Source of the DNA: Chloroflexota bacterium
GTDB lineage: Bacteria; Chloroflexota; Anaerolineae; Anaerolineales; Villigracilaceae
DNA: 64,000 nucleotides
NCBI GenBank assembly: GCA_019873655.1
Contig: JAIOAU010000006.1
Span: forward strand, 62,001-126,000
Direction of reading: 5' to 3'
Part shown: one piece after another, positions 52,749 to 60,865 of the stretch
Position numbering within the stretch: position 1 is the first letter of the stretch
How the letters are laid out: every line of letters starts with the position of its first letter
Position numbers and translations under genes: made by a program
Notes under the pieces: generated by a model
What the model saw: the letters and a program-made list of their open reading frames with translations, nothing else
What the model was told of the DNA's origin: nothing
Database searches by the model: none

Positions 52749-54085
52749 AAAAGTACACGCACCTGATTCTGGTCGGCGTCATCTTGATTCTGACCGCTTT
52801 GCTGGCAGGGGTGCTGATTTTTCTGAAAAGTCAGCCGCCCCAGCCGCGCGCCTTTCAGCCCATCGTCGAAGTCGCGCCCTTCGAACCCGATTCGGCCGTC
52901 TGGGGCGAGAATTTTCCCAACCAGTACAGCAGCATGTTGCTGACCGCCGAGAATCGCGCCGACACCGAGTACGGCGGTTCGAGCGGCTTCTCGCACCTGG
53001 AGCGCGACCCGCGCCAGGTGATCCTGTTTGCCGGTTATCCTTTCAGTTGGGAATACAATGACGACCGCGGCCACGCTTACGCCCTGGCTGATGTGGAAGC
53101 CACCGCCCGCGTCACCGCTTCGACCCACGCCACTTGCTACTCGTGCAAGTCATCCAACAACCCCGCCCTGTGGGCCGAGATGGGGCGGGAAGGGTATGAC
53201 GCCCTGCTCTTCTCCGAGATAGCCCCGCGCATGGAGTACTCGATCGGCTGCGCCAACTGTCACGAGGCCGGGACGATGCGTCTAATCGTCACCAATCCCT
53301 CGCTGGAGACCGCCTTCGAGGCCCAGGGGATTGACTGGCGCAATTTCTCCCGCCAGGAGATGCGCACCGTCGTCTGCGCCAACTGTCACGTCGAGTATTA
53401 CATGGTCGGCGAGGACAAAATCCTGACCTTCCCCTGGGCCAACGGCACGCGCATCGACCAAATCATTGCCTACTATGACGAGATCGGTTTCGCCGACTGG
53501 ACCTATCCCGGCACAGGGACGCCCATGCTCAAAGCCCAGCATCCCGAATTCGAGTTTTTCACGGCCGGAAGCACCCACTACGAAGCCGGCGTCGCTTGCG
53601 CCGATTGTCACATGCCCTACGTGCGCGATGGCGCGGCCAAATACTCCAGCCACAACATTCACTCGCCTCTGTTCGATCCGATGGCTGCCTGCGGCCAGTG
53701 TCACACGGACGTGGACTACGTCGTGGAGCGGGTGAATGTCATTCAAGATCAAGTCTTCGCCGCCAAGATCGCGGCCGAGGACGCCTTGATCGATGCCATC
53801 ACCGCCCTCTCCGTCGCGGCCGCCGATCCGCGCGCCGACCCGGTCCTGCTCGAGCAAGCGCGTCGACTGCACCGGCGGGCGCAGTTCATGTGGGATTTCG
53901 TCTCGGCCGAGAACAGCATGGGCTTTCACAATCCCGAATACGCCCTTTCCATCTTGACCGAGGTGACCAATCTGGCCCGCCAGGCGCAGATGCTGGCGGC
54001 CCAGGCAACCGGCAACCTTGACCTGTTGCAGACCGGCGTCTATTACACCATCGACCCGCCGCCTGCGCCGGCCTCCCCGCCGTAA
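52745..54085 (+). CDS. nrfA: Ammonia-forming cytochrome c nitrite reductase
   Basis: This 446-residue pentaheme enzyme reduces nitrite to ammonia with six electrons. The catalytic heme uses the special site CYSCK (Cys131-Lys135), and four further CxxCH sites begin at Cys169, 211, 285 and 316. Active-site residues can be seen near YYMVGEDK and in LKAQHPEFEFF. It has an N-terminal anchor or signal segment (about 7-27), and the mature enzyme acts outside the membrane with NrfH. CxxCK attachment normally needs extra lyase factors (NrfEFG in E. coli); none lies in this window. A Pro/Ala-rich tail ends the protein. Confidence 0.97.
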   Translation: MKKYTHLILVGVILILTALLAGVLIFLKSQPPQPRAFQPIVEVAPFEPDSAVWGENFPNQYSSMLLTAENRADTEYGGSSGFSHLERDPRQVILFAGYPFSWEYNDDRGHAYALADVEATARVTASTHATCYSCKSSNNPALWAEMGREGYDALLFSEIAPRMEYSIGCANCHEAGTMRLIVTNPSLETAFEAQGIDWRNFSRQEMRTVVCANCHVEYYMVGEDKILTFPWANGTRIDQIIAYYDEIGFADWTYPGTGTPMLKAQHPEFEFFTAGSTHYEAGVACADCHMPYVRDGAAKYSSHNIHSPLFDPMAACGQCHTDVDYVVERVNVIQDQVFAAKIAAEDALIDAITALSVAAADPRADPVLLEQARRLHRRAQFMWDFVSAENSMGFHNPEYALSILTEVTNLARQAQMLAAQATGNLDLLQTGVYYTIDPPPAPASPP

Positions 54086-54100
54086 TCTTCCTCTTGCCAG

Positions 54101-54141
54101 AAAAGGCTTCGAAGGCGGCAGAAGAACCTTCGAAGCCTTTT
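54101..54141. terminator. Bidirectional terminator between nrfA and the regulator
   Basis: Perfect 15-bp arms (54101-54115 and 54127-54141), with AAAA on the left and TTTT on the right. It serves both convergent genes. Confidence 0.85.
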
Positions 54142-54160
54142 GTATCGCCGGGCGGATTGG

Positions 54161-54838
54161 TCAATTCCATGGTCCTTGCGTCCACTGTTCCAGCACGTGC
54201 GGGTCGGCGACCGTGATGCGGCGTTTCTCCACGCGAATGGCCCCCGAGCGTTCCAGTTCGCGCAGCGAGCGGGCGACCACCTCGCGCACCGTTCCCAGGC
54301 GGGCGGCCATCTGGTCTTGCGTCAACTGGGTGCGGCGCGTCTCCTGGATCAGGCGCGCCAGGCGGTGAGTGACCTGATAGAACGCCATCTCGCTGACCGC
54401 CTGCACCAGGTGGCGCAGATTGGCGCACAGGTTATCGATCACCTTCTGGGCGAACTCGGGATTGGCGGCCACCGTCTGGCGGATGCATTCCGCCTCGACC
54501 ACCCAGACGCGGCTTTCTTCGAGCGCCTCGGCGTTGACCGGATTGCCGCCCTGGTCGAAGACCGACACCTCGTTGAACGTCTCTTTCTCCTGCACCAGGC
54601 GGACGATGTACTGGCGTCCCTGGGGCGAGAGGCGGTACAACTTGACGCATCCGTGTTGGACGATGTGCAAACCAGCGCAGGGTTCGCCTTCCCAGAAGAG
54701 CGGCTCGCCGCGTTCGAATTGGCGCAGGGAGGTGCACTCCGCGGCGCGCTTCAAATCCGTTTCGGGCAGATTCTCGAAATAAGGATTCTCGCGCAGCGCG
54801 CGCAACTTTTCATCGAATTCAACCTTTAAAACCCTCAT
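54161..54838 (-). CDS. Crp/Fnr-family transcription regulator
   Basis: This 225-residue regulator has an N-terminal cyclic-nucleotide-binding-like barrel (RQFERGEPLFWEGEPCAGLHI, EVSVFDQGG), a dimerisation helix, and a C-terminal winged helix with recognition region TQDQMAARLGTVREVVARSLREL. There is no N-terminal cysteine cluster of the Fnr iron-sulfur kind, so direct oxygen sensing is unlikely. Residues typical for cAMP (an Arg-Ser pair) are not clear; a heme- or NO-type ligand is possible. It converges with nrfHA and matches the operator found upstream of nrfH. Its promoter region lies in or next to the tandem array at 54858-55297. Confidence 0.9.
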   Translation of the reverse strand: MRVLKVEFDEKLRALRENPYFENLPETDLKRAAECTSLRQFERGEPLFWEGEPCAGLHIVQHGCVKLYRLSPQGRQYIVRLVQEKETFNEVSVFDQGGNPVNAEALEESRVWVVEAECIRQTVAANPEFAQKVIDNLCANLRHLVQAVSEMAFYQVTHRLARLIQETRRTQLTQDQMAARLGTVREVVARSLRELERSGAIRVEKRRITVADPHVLEQWTQGPWN

Positions 54839-54857
54839 AACCCCGATTCCTCATCCA

Positions 54858-55297
54858 CAAAATCCGTTCCTATCCGTGAATCCGTGACAAAGTCCGTTGA
54901 CCAAAATCCGTTCCCATCCGTGAGTCCGCTACAAAGTCCGCTGACTGGAATCCGTTCCCATCCGTGAGTCCGCTACAAAGTCCGCTGACTGGAATCCGTT
55001 TCCATCCGTGAGTCCGTTACAAAGTCCGCTGACCAAATCCGTTTCCATCCGTGAGTCCGTTACAAAGTCCGCTGACCAAATCCGTTCCCATCCGTGAATC
55101 CGTGACAAAGTCCGTTGACCAAAATCCGTTCCTATCCGTGAATCCGCTACAAAGTCCGCTGACCAAATCCGTTCCCATCCGTGAGTCCGCTACAAAGTCC
55201 GCTGACTGGAATCCGTTCCCATCCGTGAGTCCGTTACAAAGTCCGCTGACCAAATCCGTTCCCCTCCGTGAGTCCGTGACCAAGTCCGTTGTCAACC
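54858..55297. repeat. Tandem array of about ten 42-46-bp units
   Basis: Ten near-identical units of about 44 bp contain the words AATCCGTTCCCATCCGTGA and ACAAAGTCCGCTGAC, with small substitutions in a few positions (for example GCT/GTT/GTG before ACAAAG). Unit ends vary between GACC and GACTGG. The array fills the gap between the Crp/Fnr start and the phosphoribosyltransferase stop, so it replaces the regulator's upstream region. Both strands contain open frames, but these are repeat-derived. It is not CRISPR: units are contiguous with no unique spacers. Confidence 0.9.
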
Positions 55298-55804
55298 ATC
55301 CGCCCCCGTCAACACCCGGTCTGCGCCGCGGTCGATTTCCCACGGATAGATGACATACGCCTCGGTGGCTTCGGCGTAATAATCCGGCCGCAGCGTGCCG
55401 AACAGCGAGCGGTACGGATTGAAATGCAGGACGCACGTTTCGGGGAACCCGCCCGCCGCCGAGACGCGGTTCTTGACGGCGGTCATCGTCCGCCCCGACC
55501 CCCAGACGTCGTCCACGCACAGGACGCGCCGGCCGCGCAGCAAATCGTCGGCGGGGAACTGCAAGAAAGTCGGCCAGGCCAGCAACGACGTTTTTTCCGC
55601 CTCCAGCAGGGCGGGGAAGTCCACTGCCGCCGTCAGCAGCGTGGTCAGGCCCATTTTCTCGGCCAGCAGCCCGCCGGGGATGATGCCGCCGCGCGTCACC
55701 ATCAGCAGCGCGTCGAACTCCCCCCTGAATTTGGGCAACAGCGAATCGATCAGACGGTCGACGTCATCCCAGGAGAGTAGGATGTTGCGCGGCCCGGCCT
55801 GCAT
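55292..55804 (-). CDS. Purine/xanthine phosphoribosyltransferase-like protein
   Basis: This 170-residue PRTase fold has LLMVTRGGIIPGGLLAEKMG near the N-terminus (the PPi loop) and the PRPP-binding VLCVDDVWGSGRTMTAVKN (about 95-113), followed by the hood-domain-like HFNPYRSLFG. Bacterial gpt/hpt or xpt-type enzymes of this size salvage hypoxanthine, guanine or xanthine; base preference cannot be read. Its 3' end touches the tandem array. It starts 4 bp after the membrane protein stop, so the two are co-transcribed. Confidence 0.85.
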   Translation of the reverse strand: MQAGPRNILLSWDDVDRLIDSLLPKFRGEFDALLMVTRGGIIPGGLLAEKMGLTTLLTAAVDFPALLEAEKTSLLAWPTFLQFPADDLLRGRRVLCVDDVWGSGRTMTAVKNRVSAAGGFPETCVLHFNPYRSLFGTLRPDYYAEATEAYVIYPWEIDRGADRVLTGADG

Positions 55805-55808
55805 GTGG

Positions 55809-56699
55809 CTACCCCAGCACAGCCTGCAGCGGGGCGGGCGCGGCGACCGCGACCTGCGAACCGGCTTCCTGGGCTTTTTCCACCTCGCGCGCCCACAGAT
55901 ACAGGCAGGTATGGTAGGCGGTGGCGGTGTAAGAGGTGATCACCGTCGCAATCATGATGAAGACGCCCGCAATCAGCACGCCCAGCCCGACGCCCAGCGC
56001 CCAGCCGAGGATTTCCTGCGGCCCGGCCAGCGAGACCAGCCCCACGCCGACCCCCAGCCCCAGGACGACGCCCAAACCGCCCAGGAAGAAGCCAATCAAC
56101 CCGTTGACGGCCTTCACTCCCACCGTGCTGATGCCCACCAACAGCAGATTGTTCTTGACGATGTTGTAGACGCGTTTGAGCGCCTCTTTGAGATTGATGT
56201 CTTCGATGACCATCGCCGGCAGGAGCAGAAAGGCCGCCTCCGTCCAGACCACGTTGATCGTCCCGGCCAGGAGATTGCGGCCGCGGCTCTGGCCTTTTCC
56301 CTTGACCCAGTCGCTGAAAATGTTGACCGCCGTCGAGGCGGCGGCCAGGCTGAGAATGTCGAGCCAATCGCGCTTGACCACCGCCCAGGCCTTGTCCATG
56401 CGCCCGTCGCCCTCGGCCAGATAACCGAAGATGAGATAAATGGTCATCGCCGAGAAAAGATAACCGACCGAAAACTGGGCGAAAATCATCACCGCTCCCA
56501 GGACGAAGATGGCCGCCTGCCCGATCCAGTTCTCGCCGCCGAACAGAAAAGCGGCGCCGATCATGAATGGGATGAACAGGAGCGAGACGAGGAAACCGAC
56601 AATCAGGGAGTAAATAGACGGCTTGATCAGGTCGCGATCCTTGAGGGCCATCTGCCAGGCCTGCTTGAGGAACGACCAGCCGCGGGCAAACGATTGCAT
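55809..56699 (-). CDS. Multi-pass membrane protein (DUF6159-like)
   Basis: This 296-residue protein has about six helices grouped in pairs. The N-terminal MQSFARGWSFLKQAWQMAL and central VVWTEAAFLLLPAMVIEDIN motifs match a family of bacterial membrane proteins of unknown function (DUF6159 in my recollection). The C-terminus is Ala-rich. A TTATAATCA-like AT patch follows the ATG on the other side. GGAGG precedes ATG 56699. It likely shares a transcript with the phosphoribosyltransferase. Confidence 0.75.
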   Translation of the reverse strand: MQSFARGWSFLKQAWQMALKDRDLIKPSIYSLIVGFLVSLLFIPFMIGAAFLFGGENWIGQAAIFVLGAVMIFAQFSVGYLFSAMTIYLIFGYLAEGDGRMDKAWAVVKRDWLDILSLAAASTAVNIFSDWVKGKGQSRGRNLLAGTINVVWTEAAFLLLPAMVIEDINLKEALKRVYNIVKNNLLLVGISTVGVKAVNGLIGFFLGGLGVVLGLGVGVGLVSLAGPQEILGWALGVGLGVLIAGVFIMIATVITSYTATAYHTCLYLWAREVEKAQEAGSQVAVAAPAPLQAVLG

Positions 56700-56729
56700 A
56701 GGACGCCTCCAAACTGTAAGATGAGATGA

Positions 56730-59261
56730 TTATAGCAAACTTATGGGTTCGACTTCAACCCGCCAGCCGGGCAGTTCCCGGCCGCGCAGCAGGGAGGCCG
56801 GATCGGGTCCGCGCAGGATGATCTGCCAGCGGTGCCAGCCTGCGGTCTTGGCGAAAAAACAGGGCGCGGGTCCGATCAGCGTCGTTTCCCGCCTCGCTTC
56901 TGCCGTCAGCCAGGCGGCGATCTTCTCGGCCGTCCGCCTGGCCTCCGCTTCCGCCTTGGCCGCGTCCAGGGCGCGGTATTCCAACCTGACCAGCCGCGCA
57001 AAGGGCGGATACCCCAAGCGGCGGCGCTCCTCCAGTTCGCGGGCGTAGAAACCGTCCACGTCGTGGGCCGAGGCAGCCTGGATGACGTAATGGTCCGGCT
57101 GGAAGGTCTGCAGGATGACCCGCCCGCCGAGGGCCGAACGTCCGGCCCGCCCCGCCACCTGAGTCAACAGGTTGAAGGTCCGTTCGGCGGCGAAGGGATC
57201 GGGCAGGTGCAGGCCCACTTCGGCCAGCACCACACCCACCAGCGTGACCCGCGGCAGATCGAGACCTTTAGCCAGCATCTGCGTCCCGATCAGGATGTCG
57301 GCCCGGCCGGCGGCGAAGTGGCTCAGGATGATTTCGTGGGCGTCCTTCTGACGGGTGGTTTCCCAGTCCCAGCGCAGGGTGCGGGCGGACGGGAAGAGCG
57401 CCTGCACCTCGCTCTCCACTTTTTCGCTGCCCAGCCCGTAGGCGCGAATCTGCCGGCTCCCACAGGCCGGACAGGTCTGCGGCATCCGGCGGCGATAGTT
57501 GCAGCGGTGACAGCGCAGGTCGGACGTCGCAGGACGGGCCTCTTCCGCCTGCCCGCTCCTCGACGCCGGGCTTTCGATGTGATAGGTGAGCGGCGTGTCG
57601 CAATTCGGACACTTCAGAACATGCCCGCACTCGCGGCAGAACACGTACGTGGCCGCGCCGCGCCGGTTGAGGAACAGAATCGCCTGTTGGCCGCTGTCCA
57701 GGACGCGTGCCAGGTTCTCGATCAGGACTCGGCTGAAGATGGCGCGATGGCCCGATTTGAGTTCGGCGCGCATGTCCACCACCTCGACCGGCGGCAGGTT
57801 CGGCTGGACGATTCGGCGGGGCAGCGCCAGCCGCAGACTCGCCCCGCTCTCGGCCTGGTAGCGCTGGACGACGGAGGGGGTGGCCGAGCCGAGGATGCAG
57901 ACCGCCCCGCACAGGCGGGCGTATTGGCGGGCGGCCGTCTCGGCGTGGTAGAAGGGCGGTTCGGCCTGGTAATAGGAACTGTCGTGGCATTCGTCCAGGA
58001 CGATCAGGCCGGGGTTGGGGAGGGGCGTGAAGAGCGCCGAACGCGGCCCGATGACCACCTGGAGCAACCCCAGGCGGGCGCGCCGCCAGGTGTCGTAGCG
58101 TTCGCCGTCCGAGAGGCGCGAATGGACCAGCCCCACCTGCCCGGGGAAGCGCGCCAGGAAGCGCCGCACCATCTGCGGGGTGATGGCGATTTCGGGGACG
58201 AGGATGAGGGCCTGTTTGCCGCGTCGCGCCGCCTCGGCCGCGGCGCGCAGATAGAGTTCGGTCTTGCCCGAACCGGTGACGCCGTGCAGGAGGAACGGCT
58301 GGGACGCCACTGGCGAGGCGAAGGCCGCCTCGATGGCTTCCCACGCCTTCTGCTGGTCGGCGGTCAGGTCGGGCGGCGTCTCTTCCGGGCCGCCCGGTTC
58401 GATCTTCGCCAGCGGGTCGCGCCAGATTTCGGTCTCGCGCAGGACGATCAGGCCGCGCTCGGCCAGTTCCTGCAAGTCGGCCAGGGTACAGCCGCTGGCC
58501 GCATACACCCAGGAAACGTTGACCGCCTGCGGCTCTTCGATGAGAAAACGCAACGCGGCCTGACGCCGCGCCCGCGTGGCCTCCGTTTTTCCCAGGTCCG
58601 ACAGGGCCGCTTCGGCTTCGGCGGGCGGGACGGCCAGTTGCGCCGTCCGGACGAACTTGGGGCGGACACTCGGCGGCGGCAGGACGGATTGACGCGTCAG
58701 CACGCCGCGCCGCGCCAGCGCCTCGGCGGTCTTGCGCCAATCGACGCGGGAGAAATGCCGGTCGATTTGCCGCCCGCGCAGGGGGCCGCGCGTCTTGAGC
58801 AATTCCAGCAAGCGGTTTGCTATCTGACCATGGACCGTGGACGGCAGACCATGATTGACGGTCTGCGGTCCGCTGTCCGCGGTCCGATAAAGCACATCCG
58901 CCTGTTGACTCAGCCCGGCGGGCAGCATCAGGTCGATCACCGCCGCCAGCGGCGCGAGGAAATAGTCTGCCATCCAGCGCGCCAGGGCGATCTGGGCGGC
59001 GGTCAGCGCCGGAAGGGGGTCGAGCAGGTCGAGGACGGGCCGCGTCTCGGCGACGGCGGGCGTCGCCGTCAATTCGAGCACCACGCCCTGGACAGTCTGT
59101 TTGCCGAAAGGCACGGTCACCAGATGCCCGGCCCCGACCCGCCCGAGCAGGTTTTCGGGCAGATGGTAATCGAAGACGCCCGAAAGGGTCGGGATGTTGA
59201 CGGCGACGCGGGCAAAGAAAGTTTCGGTCACAGGGGAAGGGGCGCGGGCGGGCGGCGTCAT
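56730..59261 (-). CDS. priA: Primosomal helicase PriA
   Basis: This 843-residue DNA helicase restarts stalled forks. The 3'-binding N-terminal domain, Walker A GVTGSGKTELYL (about residue 320), motif II DECHDSSYYQ (the usual DEEHD with Cys at the third position), and the zinc-binding block with CRECGHVLKCPNC and CHRCNYRRRMPQTCPACGS are present. So are motif V IGTQMLAKGLDLPRV and motif VI QVAGRAGRS. The heptad array at 58826-58888 translates to about 21 residues (125-146) in the N-terminal part without shifting frame. The start overlaps the amrB stop by 4 bp. An internal insert separates the zinc cysteines. Confidence 0.95.
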   Translation of the reverse strand: MTPPARAPSPVTETFFARVAVNIPTLSGVFDYHLPENLLGRVGAGHLVTVPFGKQTVQGVVLELTATPAVAETRPVLDLLDPLPALTAAQIALARWMADYFLAPLAAVIDLMLPAGLSQQADVLYRTADSGPQTVNHGLPSTVHGQIANRLLELLKTRGPLRGRQIDRHFSRVDWRKTAEALARRGVLTRQSVLPPPSVRPKFVRTAQLAVPPAEAEAALSDLGKTEATRARRQAALRFLIEEPQAVNVSWVYAASGCTLADLQELAERGLIVLRETEIWRDPLAKIEPGGPEETPPDLTADQQKAWEAIEAAFASPVASQPFLLHGVTGSGKTELYLRAAAEAARRGKQALILVPEIAITPQMVRRFLARFPGQVGLVHSRLSDGERYDTWRRARLGLLQVVIGPRSALFTPLPNPGLIVLDECHDSSYYQAEPPFYHAETAARQYARLCGAVCILGSATPSVVQRYQAESGASLRLALPRRIVQPNLPPVEVVDMRAELKSGHRAIFSRVLIENLARVLDSGQQAILFLNRRGAATYVFCRECGHVLKCPNCDTPLTYHIESPASRSGQAEEARPATSDLRCHRCNYRRRMPQTCPACGSRQIRAYGLGSEKVESEVQALFPSARTLRWDWETTRQKDAHEIILSHFAAGRADILIGTQMLAKGLDLPRVTLVGVVLAEVGLHLPDPFAAERTFNLLTQVAGRAGRSALGGRVILQTFQPDHYVIQAASAHDVDGFYARELEERRRLGYPPFARLVRLEYRALDAAKAEAEARRTAEKIAAWLTAEARRETTLIGPAPCFFAKTAGWHRWQIILRGPDPASLLRGRELPGWRVEVEPISLL
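58826..58888. repeat. Heptad array inside priA
   Basis: Nine contiguous heptads over 63 bases. GAC occurs at 58826, 58833, 58840 and 58847, then GTC at 58861, 58868, 58875 and 58882, each series exactly 7 apart. Because 63 is a multiple of both 7 and 3, the frame is kept. Confidence 0.85.
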
Positions 59262-60115
59262 CCGGCGGGGGCGGTCTTGAGCGCCACGGCCGCCCCGTAG
59301 CCGACCACCGAGGCGTAGTCGCCGGTCACATCGCCCGAGGTGGCGTGATACAGCACCTTGACGGCGTCAGCGCCCAGGGCGCGGGCTGCCCACAGGACGG
59401 CGGCGGTCGCCGCATGGCCGCAGGCAAAGCCCTTGCCGGTCCGCTCGGCCTCGAAGAGGGCTTCGGGGTCGAAGGCCTCCAGGCAGCGCAGGACTTCGGC
59501 GTCGAGTTTCTTGGCGGTGGCCTGATCGTAGAAGTGGGAGAGGTCGGTGCTGGCGACCAGCAGGGCGTTGCGGCTGCGCAGCACCTCGGCCAGGGCTTCG
59601 CCCAGCGCCTGGGAGATGGCCGGTTCCTGGGCGCGCACCATCACCGGCAGGAGGCGGAAATCGCCCGCCAGGGCGCGCTGCAGGAAGGGGAGTTCGATTT
59701 CGAGGGAGTGTTCGCGGTCGTAGGCCACCGGCGTCAGACCGATGGCCAGGCGCGCCCGAAGGGCGGCGTCCAGGGCGGCCAGGGCCTCCTGATCCACAGG
59801 AATCGGGCCGAGCGGGGTGGCATAGGCCTCGTGAGCGGTGGTCAGGAGGGGTTCGTAATAGGGCTGATGCATCGGCGAGATGACGGCCACCAGGTCGGGG
59901 CGGCGGCCGCGCACGGCGGCAAAGGCGTACCCGGCCACCGGGCCGGAGTAGATGTGACCGGCGTGCGGGGCGATGACGGCCACCACCTCGCCGGGCAGGT
60001 CGGGCAGTCTGGCGCGGTCGAGGTAGGAATCGACGGCGCGGCGCAAGGCGTCGGGGTTGCCCTCGTACCAGGCGCCGGCAATCGGCGAAGGACGGACAGG
60101 AGCAATCGTGGTCAT
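59258..60115 (-). CDS. AmmeMemoRadiSam system protein B (MEMO family)
   Basis: This 285-residue protein belongs to the MEMO/AmrB family: AGAWYEGNPDALRRAV, VAVIAPHAGHIYSGPVAGYAF, ASTDLSHFYDQ and GHAATAAVLWAARA are its signature blocks. The His and Asp residues in those blocks form an extradiol-dioxygenase-like metal site. Partners AmrA and the radical SAM protein AmrS are not in the window. GGAGG precedes ATG 60115. Gene order amrB-priA with a 4-bp overlap suggests co-transcription. The bacterial role remains poorly understood. Confidence 0.92.
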   Translation of the reverse strand: MTTIAPVRPSPIAGAWYEGNPDALRRAVDSYLDRARLPDLPGEVVAVIAPHAGHIYSGPVAGYAFAAVRGRRPDLVAVISPMHQPYYEPLLTTAHEAYATPLGPIPVDQEALAALDAALRARLAIGLTPVAYDREHSLEIELPFLQRALAGDFRLLPVMVRAQEPAISQALGEALAEVLRSRNALLVASTDLSHFYDQATAKKLDAEVLRCLEAFDPEALFEAERTGKGFACGHAATAAVLWAARALGADAVKVLYHATSGDVTGDYASVVGYGAAVALKTAPAG

Positions 60116-60190
60116 ACGGCCTCCTTTTTCCTTCTCAATTTTAGCACGGCTGCAAACGACTTGTTCGGCGAGAGGCGTTGGCGATCGGGG

Positions 60191-60865
60191 CTAACGGGGA
60201 TACCTGCGGCGGAAGCGGCGGCGGGAGGCCCAACGCAGCAGGAGCGCCGCGCCTCCCAACAGGGCGGCCAGGGCCAACCAGACGAACGGCCAGAGATCGG
60301 CCGCCGGGCGTTTTGCCTGCGGCGTCGCCGGCTGTTCCTGGGCGGCAAAGGCGGCCGGTTCGGGCGTCGCGGCAGGGGTGGGGGTGGCCTCGACCAGGCG
60401 GGCCGAGTCGGCGGTTTGCGGTTCGGGTTCGGCTGGCGCGGCGAGCATGGGGGCGGCCTCTGTGATGACCTCGTCCGATTCGGCCGCGCCGCCGCCCATA
60501 CTGGGGAGGGGCGCGGCGGCCGGCGCAGAAGCGCCCAGCGGCAGTTGACCGATCAGGTTGCCGCCGAAGGTGCAGACGAAGAGCAGGGCGGCCAGGGCCG
60601 AAGCCCAAGACAGGATGGGCACGCCGCGCGGCGCGGGCGGCCGCAGACCGGCCATGCGGGGCGTGAGGGTGAAATTGCGCGGGGCGCGCCGCCTCGGGGC
60701 GCGGCGCAGCAGGCCGCGGGTCTGGCGGAGTTCGTCCAGGGCGGCTTGCAGGGCGGGGTTGGCGTTCAGGCGGGCTTCCAGGCGCGCCGCCTCGGCCGGG
60801 GGGAGTTGCCCGTCCAGATAGGCCGAGAGTTGTTCGAGGTCGCGGGAGGAGAGAGAATCGTTCAT
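60191..60865 (-). CDS. Anti-sigma-factor-like membrane protein
   Basis: This 224-residue protein starts with a typical anti-sigma module: LSSRDLEQLSAYLDGQLPPA and EARLNANPALQAALDELRQT, but lacks the zinc HxxxCxxC motif. A membrane helix follows (about 85-108), then a Pro/Ala/Thr-rich extracytoplasmic linker of about 80 residues, and a second helix (about 192-212) before a basic tail. The two helices make it different from the usual one-span anti-sigma factor. It overlaps the sigma-factor gene by 4 bp, the arrangement of a sigma/anti-sigma pair. Confidence 0.85.
   Translation of the reverse strand: MNDSLSSRDLEQLSAYLDGQLPPAEAARLEARLNANPALQAALDELRQTRGLLRRAPRRRAPRNFTLTPRMAGLRPPAPRGVPILSWASALAALLFVCTFGGNLIGQLPLGASAPAAAPLPSMGGGAAESDEVITEAAPMLAAPAEPEPQTADSARLVEATPTPAATPEPAAFAAQEQPATPQAKRPAADLWPFVWLALAALLGGAALLLRWASRRRFRRRYPR

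Noticed and set aside
54858-55297. CRISPR array
   Set aside because: Units are directly contiguous and all similar; there are no unique spacers of constant length and no cas genes in the window.
55051-55353. Secreted or surface repeat protein encoded by the array
   Set aside because: No start signal, no signal peptide, and the frame ends in the phosphoribosyltransferase region on the other strand.
55017-55520. Genes within the tandem array, on either strand
   Set aside because: The frames are open only because the repeats lack stops; the products are periodic and the minus-strand one collides with the phosphoribosyltransferase gene.
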